From Lachnospiraceae bacterium (GTDB lineage Bacteria; Bacillota; Clostridia; Lachnospirales; Lachnospiraceae): a DNA stretch of 64,000 bases. The position numbers were made by a program, and so were the translations under genes. Location: contig JAFQIE010000014.1 in the NCBI GenBank assembly GCA_017397645.1, forward strand, positions 1-64,000. Direction: 5' to 3'. Shown here piece by piece: positions 17,744-26,034 of this stretch. Within the stretch, counting starts at the first letter, position 1. Every line of letters starts with the position of its first letter. The notes under the pieces were generated by a model. That model was not told the origin of the DNA. It ran no database searches and was given only the letters and a program-made list of their open reading frames with translations.

Positions 17744-18052
17744 CTAATCCTTTTTCTTAAATTGTATTTCCCCTTCGTATATTAATCCCATAACCTCTCT
17801 GGCAATTCGCTCAATGTATCCCGGGGTTTTAATTTCTTTTTCAAAATTCTCTATCTCGACGGCCCTTTCTTCCTCGGCCTGTATGCTTTGCTCCAAGGCC
17901 TGGGCCTCCATCGTCTTTTGGTCGATTTTCTCGCGAAGTTCCACACTTCTGACGGCAACCACAACCATGATAACCACAAGAACAAAAATAACCAAGAACA
18001 TACTCAATCTATTCTGTTGATTCCTTTGGTATGCCACCTTTCTTCTTGCCAT
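17744..18052 (-). CDS. divIC: Septum formation initiator (DivIC/FtsL family)
   Basis: A 102-aa bitopic membrane protein: short basic cytoplasmic N-terminus (RRKVAYQRNQQNR), one transmembrane helix (about residues 17-35), then a coiled coil (VELREKIDQKTMEAQALEQS...) and a C-terminal segment ETPGYIERIAREVMGLI-like (KTPGYIERIAREVMGLIYEG) typical of DivIC. It joins the FtsL-DivIB complex at the division site. Start ATG has AAGGAAG upstream and the gene overlaps the end of yabQ by 44 nt, implying coupling. Located where Bacillus has divIC. Confidence 0.9.
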   Translation of the reverse strand: MARRKVAYQRNQQNRLSMFLVIFVLVVIMVVVAVRSVELREKIDQKTMEAQALEQSIQAEEERAVEIENFEKEIKTPGYIERIAREVMGLIYEGEIQFKKKD

Positions 18053-18530
18053 GGTCTTCCTTTCTGTCTCTCTGCTTTTTCTTCCGACCTGCTCCTAAAC
18101 TCATTTTAAGTATTTTTCGGAGAATCGTCAACCTTTTGTTCACTCCCCTTTTTATCCGGCGGAAGATATTGCGTGTTGTCTTCACTGTTGTTTTTATGGG
18201 CGGTTCTACCAGTTTTAGAATAAATATTTTCACATGCGACAGCACGGATATTCCAAAACCTACCAATCTTCTGCCCAGCAGTTTTTTGTACAGGATCATT
18301 CCAACCAGGGCTCCCGCCACGGCAAACCAGCGCAGTGTTCCGTTCCCTTCTCTGTTTAGAAACAAAAATACTGTGACGAAAAAATAAGCACAATAAAAAT
18401 AGTCCTCCAGGGCAACCATCCATCCTTTATGACGCACAATCCCGCGGAATATCCGGAATAAATCATAGACAAATAACATGTAAAATCCAATATATCCGGC
18501 ATGGAGAATCAGTGTACTTTCTTTCCCCAT
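18009..18530 (-). CDS. yabQ: Spore cortex protein YabQ
   Basis: A 173-aa protein with four hydrophobic segments in its first ~95 residues (LILHAGYIGFYMLFVYDLFR, YCAYFFVTVFLFL, WFAVAGALVGMILYKKLLG and a last amphipathic one) and a very basic C-terminal tail (RKKKQRDRKEDHGKKKGG). This is the YabQ family plan. In Bacillus YabQ is needed for spore cortex formation and sits in the outer forespore membrane. It follows yabP by 4 nt. Presence supports a sporulating ancestry. Confidence 0.87.
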   Translation of the reverse strand: MGKESTLILHAGYIGFYMLFVYDLFRIFRGIVRHKGWMVALEDYFYCAYFFVTVFLFLNREGNGTLRWFAVAGALVGMILYKKLLGRRLVGFGISVLSHVKIFILKLVEPPIKTTVKTTRNIFRRIKRGVNKRLTILRKILKMSLGAGRKKKQRDRKEDHGKKKGGIPKESTE

Positions 18531-18534
18531 AGAA

Positions 18535-18822
18535 CTACCTGAATAAACGACTCATCAAGGACTCCTGCTTCTGTCCCGTCATCCCCGTGTCAGAGTATGA
18601 ACAACTGTCTACTCTGCCGTCTATATCGATTTCTCCCTTGTCCAAAGTGAGCCGGTTCACATGCAATTCTTTGCCCTTGATACTCAACATGCCCATTGTG
18701 GTTTCCAGCAAAACCTCGTGCTCATCAAAGGACAACACATCGTTTACCCCGCTGACCGAGCAACCGGCTCTGTTAGTAACTGTAATTTTATGTGATCTTG
18801 TTCCCGTATTTAGATTCTCCAT
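18535..18822 (-). CDS. yabP: Sporulation protein YabP
   Basis: A 95-aa soluble protein of the YabP/YqfC family: HKITVTNRAGCSVSGVNDVL, SFDEHEVLLETTMGMLSIKG and KELHVNRLTLDKGEIDIDG are the expected beta-strand repeats. YabP is a mother-cell (sigma-E) protein whose exact action is not known. The gene lies between rqcP and yabQ, the conserved order. ATG 18822 is preceded by GGGAGG. Confidence 0.92.
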   Translation of the reverse strand: MENLNTGTRSHKITVTNRAGCSVSGVNDVLSFDEHEVLLETTMGMLSIKGKELHVNRLTLDKGEIDIDGRVDSCSYSDTGMTGQKQESLMSRLFR

Positions 18823-18887
18823 GCGGCCTCCCTGCTTACACTATGTTATATAGCATATGCGGGAAGTCACACTTCCAGAACTCCTCG

Positions 18888-19127
18888 TCAAAGATATTTG
18901 AACAATTCTTTGGCCTCGTCTTTTTTTACCGTTTCCTGTACATCCAACACTTCTACCTTGACTTCCTTGTTGCCAAACGCAATGGTAATCACATCCCCCA
19001 CCTTCACATCAGCAGATGCCTTGGCTGTTTTATCATTGATCATGACTCTGCCACTGTCACATGCTTCATTCGCTACGGTCCTGCGCTTAATAAGTCTGGA
19101 CACTTTTAGGTATTTATCTAATCTCAT
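18888..19127 (-). CDS. rqcP: S4-domain RNA-binding protein RqcP (YabO/Hsp15-like)
   Basis: A 79-aa protein made of one S4 RNA-binding domain (MRLDKYLKVSRLIKRRTVAN...SGRVMINDKTAKASADVKVGD). In Bacillus RqcP (YabO) works with RqcH on stalled 50S subunits to add alanine tails to incomplete chains. It heads the yabP-yabQ-divIC unit, 65 nt before yabP, and is separated from hup by a strong terminator. Confidence 0.92.
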   Translation of the reverse strand: MRLDKYLKVSRLIKRRTVANEACDSGRVMINDKTAKASADVKVGDVITIAFGNKEVKVEVLDVQETVKKDEAKELFKYL

Positions 19128-19157
19128 TTCTCACACCCCGATTCTTTATATAGGAAA

Positions 19158-19200
19158 ACAAAAACCCCGGTAAATGTCTCCTGGAGCATTCACCGAGGTT
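19158..19200 (-). terminator. Terminator of hup
   Basis: Minus strand: a 12-bp stem CCTCGGTGAATG/CATTTACCGGGG with a 10-nt loop, then TTTTTG. It lies 22 nt past the hup stop codon, so hup is probably monocistronic. Confidence 0.88.
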
Positions 19201-19222
19201 GATTACAAAATTTTCTGATCGA

Positions 19223-19498
19223 TTATGCGTTCAGCATATCCTTCAGAGCCTTGCCAGCTTTGAACTTAGGAGCCTTGGAAGCTGCGATCTTCATAGCCTT
19301 GCCAGTCAAAGGATTTCTACCTTCTCTAGCTGCTCTTTCAGATACTTCGAAAGTACCAAAACCAACCAACTGAACCTTCTCGCCTTTTTTCATTTCTGCT
19401 GCAACAACATCTGTGAAAGCCTTCAGAGCCTTCTCAGCGTCCTTCTTAGAAATTTCAGCCTGCTCAGCCATAGCTGCAATCAATTCTGTCTTGTTCAT
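19223..19498 (-). CDS. hup: HU family DNA-binding protein
   Basis: A 91-aa nucleoid protein that bends and coats [23 protein letters not shown] starts the helical dimerisation part; [20 protein letters not shown] forms the beta-arm with the conserved RNP motif that intercalates in DNA. AGGAGG lies 8 nt before the ATG. Codon use is strongly biased to a few codons, as expected of a highly expressed gene. Confidence 0.97.
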   Translation of the reverse strand: MNKTELIAAMAEQAEISKKDAEKALKAFTDVVAAEMKKGEKVQLVGFGTFEVSERAAREGRNPLTGKAMKIAASKAPKFKAGKALKDMLNA

Positions 19499-19562
19499 AT
19501 TAGAGTCCTCCTATATGATTTTCGATTTGTAACCCTGCGCCTTTTATAAACGCTTAATATTA

Positions 19563-19591
19563 TATATACCCATTTTTGGTGGATTTGTCAA
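19563..19591 (-). promoter_or_regulatory. hup promoter
   Basis: Minus strand: TTGACA (19586-19591), 17 bp, TATATA (19563-19568). Predicted start near 19556 gives a leader of about 58 nt. Confidence 0.8.
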
Positions 19592-19637
19592 GGATTTTCG
19601 GTTGATTCTGGATTTTTTGATGATTTTTTGCCAAAAA

Positions 19638-20614
19638 TTATTCGATTTTACGCAGTAATTTTTGCAAAAACTGCTGTTTTGCGTTTTCCTGGAAGACGAT
19701 ACGGTCTAATTTTTCTTGATTTTTTCCGGGAAGCCACGCCTTTCCCGTATTATAGTAGAAATTTGCAATCTTCCAAAATTTCTCCGGATATGACAGTCGG
19801 TACAACAAATCTATGCGACTATATGCGCTCAAAGGTCTTTCCTGTTCATAGGCGTCCAAAATATTTTTCCCCAATTCCACAGACCAGTTCGTTTTTTCCA
19901 GCAGCTTTCTCATCAGCAGATACAAATCCCTCACCGGATCATCCCGGGTACATTTTTCAAAATTCGCCACAAACCATTGGTTTCCGCATTTAATGATATT
20001 ATGATACTGATAATCTCCATGACAAAAACATCTTATCGTGTTTCTATCTATCAAATGACTATACTGTTTCCATTCCTCCGTTACTTCATATGCCTGCTCC
20101 AAAAAAAAGTCCAACCGGTTCTGCAATTCTATCTCAAAAGAATTCTTCTGTCCCTTCTTTTGAAGAAATTTCTTTACCTTACGCAACTCCCGGTTGTGCT
20201 TTTCATACTCCTCTTCCGGGGAATGTGCCGGTGGGAGGTCCTCTTCCCTAGGCAACTCCATACGATTATGTAACCTTCCTAAAATACGCGAGGCACTTGA
20301 CATTCTTCTTTATCATATATATTGCATTCCCGTCCCTCCCGCCACGTTTTGAGCAGGTATTGTGTTCCATCAAAGCCTTTTACAAATAGTTGACCTTCCC
20401 TCGTTGGCAGTATTTCCTCGACTTCAGGGTCTGTACATGTCGCCATTTGGTCCAGTAATTTTTTCTGCAGCGCGAGTTTTTCTTCCCTTCCGGAATATTC
20501 CTTGAAAATGAGCAAGCCCGCATTGGTTTCACAGAGAATTGAGCCCCTTCCCTTCCTTGTCTGCAAAACTTCTATGTCGTATTGTTCCAACAACTGCAAT
20601 GCCTGGTCGTTCAC
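19638..20614 (-). pseudogene. CotS-family spore coat kinase-like gene broken by a frameshift
   Basis: Two minus-strand pieces make one CotS/YsxE-like protein. Piece 1 (20614-20279, GTG start with GGAGG 8 nt upstream) carries the N-lobe: LLEQYDIEVLQTRKGRGSIL, FKEYSG, LLKTWREGRECNIYDKEE. Piece 2 (in frame from about 20303 to 19638) carries on with SASRILGRLHNRM and the catalytic region FCHGDYQYHNII. A one-base frame change near 20300 would join REGRECNIYDKEE to SASRILGRLH, as in family members. I see no canonical slippery heptamer. The usual metal-binding IDF is ANF (ANFEKC), so even a repaired protein may be catalytically weak. Either a decaying gene, an assembly error, or recoding. Confidence 0.75.
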
Positions 20615-20629
20615 CTTGATTTCCTCCCA

Positions 20630-20667
20630 TAAAAATATAGTCATGAACTCGTTTGGTTCATGACTAT
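20630..20667 (-). terminator. Terminator after cca
   Basis: A perfect 11-bp inverted repeat (20637-20647 with 20657-20667), read on the minus strand, is followed by ATTTTTATGG. It sits between the cca stop and the CotS-like gene and includes an in-frame ATG (20644) that should not be used as the start. Confidence 0.7.
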
Positions 20668-20702
20668 ACTATGAGCGAACTCTATAAAGTATGTTTCTTA
20701 GA

Positions 20703-22049
20703 TTATTTATATTTTTCCGCTTCTGCCAAGAGTTTCTCCTTGGTATTGTACTCGGGGTTTTCTAAAACCATCTCCAACAACGCATTAAGTATACTTCCCA
20801 TTTTTTTACCGGGTTCTATACCGACTGCAATCAAATCCGCTCCGGAAACGGCTAACGTCTTTAAAGATACGCATTCTCTCCTGGCAACAATTTCCCCATA
20901 TATTTCTTCCCAAAGGGTAATCAGATGTAGTTTTTCTTCCCTATACATCTCACTTTGCGCCAGAACATCCGCTCTTCTTACCTCAATCAACAAAGGAAAT
21001 AGGTCCTCACCAATTTTGTTCATGGCTCTGCGCACTTTTCTTGCATCCGGGACAACACCCTTTCCATAATCGTGGTATCTAACCAACTTACTTACCTTCG
21101 CTATGGTATCATTGTCAAATTTCAACCGACGCAAGACTTCCCTTGCAATTTTTTCGCTATATTCTTCATGCTGATAAAAATGATCCGTTCCGTCTTCGTC
21201 TGTGGTTCTTGCTTGTGGTTTCCCCAAATCATGCATCAGCATGGTTAAACGAAGCACCTTATCCGGCGCTATATTACACATGCCCTTCAAAATATGCTCT
21301 CCGACAGTATAGCAGTGGTGTTCCGTATTCTGTTCCACACCCATACACACATCAAATTCCGGGAAAAATACCTGCGTTACGCCGCATTCATATGCAACTT
21401 CCAGATACTCCGGATGGGGAGAGGTAACGAGTTTTACTAATTCTACTTGGATGCGCTCTGCACTTATTTTGCTTAAGGTAGGTGCCAATTCCCGAATGGC
21501 ATCCAAAGTTTCTTTCTCTATTCTATATCCTAATTGTGCGGAGAAGCGAATCGCGCGAAGAATGCGAAGCGCATCTTCTTCAAAACGATTCTTTGCCACT
21601 CCTACGCATCTTACAATTTTTCTCTCAATATCCTGCATACCACCAAAAACATCAATCAAACCTACATAGTCATTGTATGCCATGGCATTGATAGTCAAAT
21701 CCCGGCGCTTTAAATCCTCTTCTAAATTAGAGGTAAAAACTACCTCCTTAGGATGTCTGCTGTCTTCATATTCTCCGTCAATACGATAGGTGGTAACTTC
21801 GAAAGCTTCCTTGTCGATCAAAACGGTGACCGTTCCGTGCTGTAACCCTGTGTCCACCGTACGGGTAAACAGCTCTTTGACCTGCATTGGCTTTGCGCTG
21901 GTGGTGATATCCCAGTCATCCGGGATTCTGCCCAGAATGGAATCCCGCACACAACCGCCCACCACATAGGCTTCATGTCCCGCTTCCATGAGGGTATCTA
22001 TGATATATTTGGCGCTTGACGGCACTTCAATATTTATATTGCCAGCCAT
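20703..22049 (-). CDS. cca: CCA tRNA nucleotidyltransferase with HD domain
   Basis: A 448-aa class II nucleotidyltransferase that adds or repairs the 3' CCA of tRNAs. Residues 1-150 hold the head domain with GGCVRDSILGRIPDDWDITT (Asp-x-Asp metal site) and EEDLKRRDLTINAMAY; the neck follows with EDALRILRAIRFSAQLGY. The C-terminal half has an HD motif (MLMHDLGKPQART and QHEEYSEKIA), so it belongs to the HD-containing group that also repairs or processes ends. It is needed because the tRNA genes here lack encoded CCA. ATG 22049 has AGGAG upstream. Could in principle be a poly(A) polymerase, a close relative. Confidence 0.93.
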   Translation of the reverse strand: MAGNINIEVPSSAKYIIDTLMEAGHEAYVVGGCVRDSILGRIPDDWDITTSAKPMQVKELFTRTVDTGLQHGTVTVLIDKEAFEVTTYRIDGEYEDSRHPKEVVFTSNLEEDLKRRDLTINAMAYNDYVGLIDVFGGMQDIERKIVRCVGVAKNRFEEDALRILRAIRFSAQLGYRIEKETLDAIRELAPTLSKISAERIQVELVKLVTSPHPEYLEVAYECGVTQVFFPEFDVCMGVEQNTEHHCYTVGEHILKGMCNIAPDKVLRLTMLMHDLGKPQARTTDEDGTDHFYQHEEYSEKIAREVLRRLKFDNDTIAKVSKLVRYHDYGKGVVPDARKVRRAMNKIGEDLFPLLIEVRRADVLAQSEMYREEKLHLITLWEEIYGEIVARRECVSLKTLAVSGADLIAVGIEPGKKMGSILNALLEMVLENPEYNTKEKLLAEAEKYK

Positions 22050-22122
22050 AGGACTCCTTTCTTTGCTTTTCCGATAATGTGAAAATGGCGGTGGAAAAAC
22101 CACCGCCACCAAATTTACTTAC

Positions 22123-23646
22123 TTATTCAGCCGCCTGAGAACTTTCTACGGATGCCTCTGCGGAAGCCGTCTCAGAGCTTGCAGCAGCTGCTGCCTCTTC
22201 TTTCTCAATCAATTCAGGATATTTCAATTTATCCTTAGGATCTCCAACCACCATCTTTGCAACCAGTTCATCGATATACTCGTTCATTCGCTCTGTTGCG
22301 ATGGTATTTTCAATGCTCAGAATCCATTCTTCCTTATTGGGTTCAATGTAGTAAGCTACATACTGATAATTCTCTCCCTCAGGAACAATCACGGTCGCAT
22401 CACCTGCGGTACGTGCAGAATCAAATACCCATTCTTTTACTTCTTCAGGAACACTGGTGGAAACCAGTCCTTCGAAATAACCATCCTTGTTTGAGATGAT
22501 AGCGGGATCATTATATTTGTTGCATAGTTCTATAAAGCTTTCTTCTGTTGCGGCACCTGCTGCCCACTCATCGTAGATCGCCTGTCCGTCTCCGTTTGCG
22601 GTAATTACCAAACGGACATTTGCGGAAGGGGTCTTGTCCAGGTAGCGGTTTTCAAATGCTACTGCATAGTAACGATTGCTGCTTTCATCCTCGATAACAG
22701 TTGTATCGCCTGCTTCTCTTGCCTCATCAAACAACCACTCTCTAAGCACCTCAAAAATCTGTGCCTGGGTTTTGTTCTCATTAAGCTCGCCTTTTTCTTT
22801 GATTTCTTCTACTGCAGCTTCTGCATCAGCCTTTGCCAATTCCATTGCTGCCGCCACTTCTTCCTCGGTGGGCTGGGTAGCCTGCTCGCTATCAGGTGCA
22901 GCCGTAGGCAATACTGCTTCTGCAGTGTACAGATAATAATCTACAGAATCATAGGTGTCCTTGTTTTCTTCATAATATGCTTCTACTTCTTCTTCCGTAG
23001 GCTTCTTGGTCTCGCCAACTTCCTTATAATACTCGTTGACATAGATTTCTTCCATTACATATGCCTTTACGCGTTCTTCGTTAGCGTAAGGACCATACAT
23101 ACTCTGCAAAAACGCCTTTTTGTTCATGCCGGCATTCGCTGCGGAAGTCTCTACGTTCGCAAGATAATCTGCATAATCTTCTTCCAAATCCTCATAGACG
23201 AATCCTGCCGCCTGTGCATCTGCTGCAAGCGCCTTGATACGGGTCAAATTGTCCACTGCCATCTCGTCAAAGTAGTCCTTGAAGGTTCTCTCCTCTGTAT
23301 ACGCCTGAGAATCAATGGTGTTCACATCCATTCCCATATACATGAAGGTATAACCATAGGTATTCATAAAGTTTGACTTCGCTGTATAGTAGTGATAATC
23401 GTATTCCACCTTGGTGATGGGTTGCTCATTTAACTCAATGTACTTTCCGTTAATCGCTAGTAAATTACGAATCGGGAAGGAAATCACCAAAAGAGCCAAA
23501 GCAACCACAAGCACGATACCGGTGATGGTATCTTTGCGCTTTTCCTTCAGCTGTCTCTCCTTCTCCTCTTTTCTTCTCTGCATTTTCAGGTCATATTTTG
23601 TCATAACCTTTTCCTGTACAGGCTGGTTTGTTTCTTTATTAGACAT
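22123..23646 (-). CDS. Membrane-anchored SurA/parvulin-like protein
   Basis: A 507-aa protein: highly charged cytoplasmic N-terminus (KMQRRKEEKERQLKEKRKD), one transmembrane helix at about residues 43-65, then a long acidic extracytoplasmic part. EEEVEAYYEENKDTYDSVDYYLY and ETKKPTEEEVEAYYEEN resemble SurA/PrsA N-domains, and the region NVRLVITANGDG...SFIELCNKYND...DGYFEGL resembles a degenerate PpiC/parvulin fold; I do not see the full set of prolyl isomerase residues. The C-terminus is a low-complexity Ala/Ser/Glu tail. Likely a foldase or chaperone for exported proteins. Lies between leuA and cca. Confidence 0.7.
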   Translation of the reverse strand: MSNKETNQPVQEKVMTKYDLKMQRRKEEKERQLKEKRKDTITGIVLVVALALLVISFPIRNLLAINGKYIELNEQPITKVEYDYHYYTAKSNFMNTYGYTFMYMGMDVNTIDSQAYTEERTFKDYFDEMAVDNLTRIKALAADAQAAGFVYEDLEEDYADYLANVETSAANAGMNKKAFLQSMYGPYANEERVKAYVMEEIYVNEYYKEVGETKKPTEEEVEAYYEENKDTYDSVDYYLYTAEAVLPTAAPDSEQATQPTEEEVAAAMELAKADAEAAVEEIKEKGELNENKTQAQIFEVLREWLFDEAREAGDTTVIEDESSNRYYAVAFENRYLDKTPSANVRLVITANGDGQAIYDEWAAGAATEESFIELCNKYNDPAIISNKDGYFEGLVSTSVPEEVKEWVFDSARTAGDATVIVPEGENYQYVAYYIEPNKEEWILSIENTIATERMNEYIDELVAKMVVGDPKDKLKYPELIEKEEAAAAASSETASAEASVESSQAAE

Positions 23647-23725
23647 AACTGCTGTCTCCTTCCTAATGTTTACCGAATCATTTTACAGCATTTTTATAAA
23701 AAAGTGAAGTGATTTCATATTTTTT

Positions 23726-25744
23726 TCACGAATGGGACTGTTTTTTCGTCTGTTTGCGGTATTGAACCGGCGTTATTCCATAGTTTCTTTTGAACAATCT
23801 GTTGAAATGTTCCACAGTTTCATATCCCACTTCTGCCGCCACAGTCTCTACGGTATAATTGGTTTCCCGCAACAGTTCTTTTGCTTTTTTCATACGGGCT
23901 TCTTTCACCACTTCCTGGAATGTGATACCCGATTTTTCTTTGATATACTTGGATAAATAGGGTTTGGACAGATGAAAAGTATCCGACAATACATCAAGCG
24001 TCACATTTTTATAATCATTCTGGATGTAGTTGATAATCTCAACAATTCTATACTCTCTACCCTCCACAATATGTTGTTCTTCTGCCAATTTATTCACAGC
24101 CACTGCCAGTGCTTCAATGGAGGATTTGATAATATCCTCATCTACACCTACGCCCCAGTACATCTTCTCGTCAAGTGTGACTGCCACATAGGACGCTGCC
24201 TTGGAACCGGAACCCTTGGAAATCGCATGTTCCTCGTAGACAGATAACTCATAACTGATGCCAAAGAATGTTTTCAGCGCATTGCTGACTGCATCCAAGC
24301 GACCATTGCCCATGGTGCGGATCACTCGGCGCTCTCCGCCCTGCTCTATGAAAACTTCTGCCTGAATACCCTTATCCTGTTTGAAATGACACTCCGGAAT
24401 GCGGAAAATCATCTGAGGCTCCATATAATGCTCTTCGAAAATGCGGTAAATCTCCGCGGGTTGCAATTCGTGATGCTGTTTGTCGGAAACACCCTTTACC
24501 AGGTATCCCACTTCTTCCTTCATTGCCGCGGGCAAGGAGAAACCAAACTGTTGTTTCAGCACAAAGGCCACGCCACCCTTTCCGGACACACTATTGATGC
24601 GGATCACATCAGACTCATACTCTCTTCCCACATCTGCAGGATCAATGGGCAGATAGGGAACATCCCATCTATTGCCGCTTTTTCCTTCTTTATTATAATT
24701 CATGCCTTTACTAATAGCATCCTGGTGGGAACCGGAAAACGCCGTAAACACTAACTCACCTGCATAGGGCGTACGCTCGTGCACCTTCATTCCCGTAAAA
24801 GACTCGTAAGCTTCTTTTATCCCCAGTATATTGGAGAAATCCAGGCCGCTGTCCACGCCATGACTCATCATATTCACAGCCACGGTTACCAAATCTACAT
24901 TTCCTGTTCTTTCACCATTACCGAAAAGCGTTCCTTCCACCCGGTCAGCGCCTGCCAAAATACCAAACTCCGCATCACTGACACCACATCCTCTGTCGTT
25001 GTGGGGATGTACGCTAATCACTACACTATCCCTATACTTCAAATGCTTGTGCATGTATTCCACCTGACAGGCAAACACATGGGGCATTGCCACCTGCACG
25101 GTAGTAGGCAGATTAATAATTGCTTTGCGCTCCGGCGTAGGCTGCCAAACATCCAAAACTGCGTTGCAAACTTCCAGAGCGTAATCCACCTCTGTCTGAG
25201 AAAAACTTTCCGGGCTGTATTCAAAAGTAAAGTTCCCTTCCGTTTCCTCTGCCAACTGCTTTAACATTCTCGCACCTTCCACCGCCAGCTGTTTAATGGC
25301 AGACTTATCCTTCTGAAAAACCTGTTCTCTCTGTTCCACAGAAGTAGAGTTATAAAGATGTACTACCGCGTGGGGTGCACCTTTAACAGCCTCAAAGGTT
25401 TTGCGGATAATATGCTCTCTGGCCTGGGTCAATACCTGTATGGTGACATCCTCAGGAATCATATTTCTCTCAATCAAGGCACGGATAAATTTGTACTCCG
25501 TATCGGAAGATGCCGGAAAACCAACCTCTATCTCCTTAAACCCTATCTCCACAAGCAACTGAAAGAATGCCAGTTTATCCTCCAGACTCATAGGGTCTAT
25601 CAATGCCTGATTTCCGTCACGAAGATCCACACTACACCAAATAGGCGCCTTTTCTACGGTGTCTTTTTTTACCCAGTCATAGGTCATTTCAGGCGGAAGA
25701 TGGTAGGATTTTTTATATTTCTCGCTGTAATCTATCTTTGACAT
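23726..25744 (-). CDS. leuA: 2-isopropylmalate synthase fused to an AraC-type DNA-binding domain
   Basis: A 672-aa protein in one uninterrupted frame. Residues 1-430 are the LeuA type 2 (Mycobacterium-like) catalytic barrel, with RDGNQALIDP (42-51) and the metal site HPHND (246-250), condensing acetyl-CoA with 2-ketoisovalerate in leucine synthesis. Residues about 440-558 are the LeuA dimer/regulatory domain. From residue about 563 (nt 24058 to 23747) a full two-helix-turn-helix AraC domain follows: LDVLSDTFHLSKPYLSKYIK, then VETVAAEVGYETVEHFNRLF and GITPVQYRK. Ordinary LeuA ends near residue 560. The fusion suggests an enzyme that also regulates transcription. ATG with GGAGG 9 nt upstream. 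Domain calls are firm; regulatory role is inference. Confidence 0.92.
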   Translation of the reverse strand: MSKIDYSEKYKKSYHLPPEMTYDWVKKDTVEKAPIWCSVDLRDGNQALIDPMSLEDKLAFFQLLVEIGFKEIEVGFPASSDTEYKFIRALIERNMIPEDVTIQVLTQAREHIIRKTFEAVKGAPHAVVHLYNSTSVEQREQVFQKDKSAIKQLAVEGARMLKQLAEETEGNFTFEYSPESFSQTEVDYALEVCNAVLDVWQPTPERKAIINLPTTVQVAMPHVFACQVEYMHKHLKYRDSVVISVHPHNDRGCGVSDAEFGILAGADRVEGTLFGNGERTGNVDLVTVAVNMMSHGVDSGLDFSNILGIKEAYESFTGMKVHERTPYAGELVFTAFSGSHQDAISKGMNYNKEGKSGNRWDVPYLPIDPADVGREYESDVIRINSVSGKGGVAFVLKQQFGFSLPAAMKEEVGYLVKGVSDKQHHELQPAEIYRIFEEHYMEPQMIFRIPECHFKQDKGIQAEVFIEQGGERRVIRTMGNGRLDAVSNALKTFFGISYELSVYEEHAISKGSGSKAASYVAVTLDEKMYWGVGVDEDIIKSSIEALAVAVNKLAEEQHIVEGREYRIVEIINYIQNDYKNVTLDVLSDTFHLSKPYLSKYIKEKSGITFQEVVKEARMKKAKELLRETNYTVETVAAEVGYETVEHFNRLFKRNYGITPVQYRKQTKKQSHS

Positions 25745-25782
25745 AACAAACTGCCTCCCAAACTAAATTGAAAACTTCTCTT

Positions 25783-25811
25783 ATAGTAGCATATATTTTA
25801 ACCTAAAACAA
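25783..25811 (-). promoter_or_regulatory. Tentative leuA-araC promoter
   Basis: Minus strand: TTGTTT (25806-25811), 17 bp, TACTAT (25783-25788), giving a leader of about 30 nt. The leader is too short for a leucine attenuator or T-box, so regulation, if any, acts on DNA in the 25745-26034 divergent region shared with the FNT gene. Confidence 0.4.
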
Positions 25812-25970
25812 TAGTACTATCTTTGCTTTTCTTGACCTATTTTAATGTGATTTTGTAATTATTTCTGTTTTTTCTATATTTTATGTGTTCTTAATATTGT
25901 GCAATTTTGCATCTTTTTCTTTTATGAATTTGACTGATTTTAACATTTTTAGGAAATTTTGAAAAATTTG

Positions 25971-25999
25971 TTGTTGAAGTTTTCCCGTTCCTATATAAT
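25971..25999 (+). promoter_or_regulatory. FNT transporter promoter
   Basis: TTGTTG (25971-25976), 17 bp, TATAAT (25994-25999). Predicted start near 26006, about 28 nt before the likely start codon at 26035. The intergenic stretch 25812-25970 is AT-rich and holds no gene I can see. Confidence 0.65.
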
Positions 26000-26034
26000 G
26001 AAACTACGAATAAAACGAAAAGGAGATTACGACG

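Noticed and set aside
20279-20303. Programmed frameshift in the CotS-like gene
   Set aside because: No X XXY YYZ heptamer or downstream pseudoknot signal could be seen; a simple indel is more likely, so it is recorded as a broken gene.
20634-20644. ATG at 20644 as start of the CotS-like piece 1
   Set aside because: It lies inside the terminator hairpin of cca; the GTG at 20614 has a proper ribosome site.
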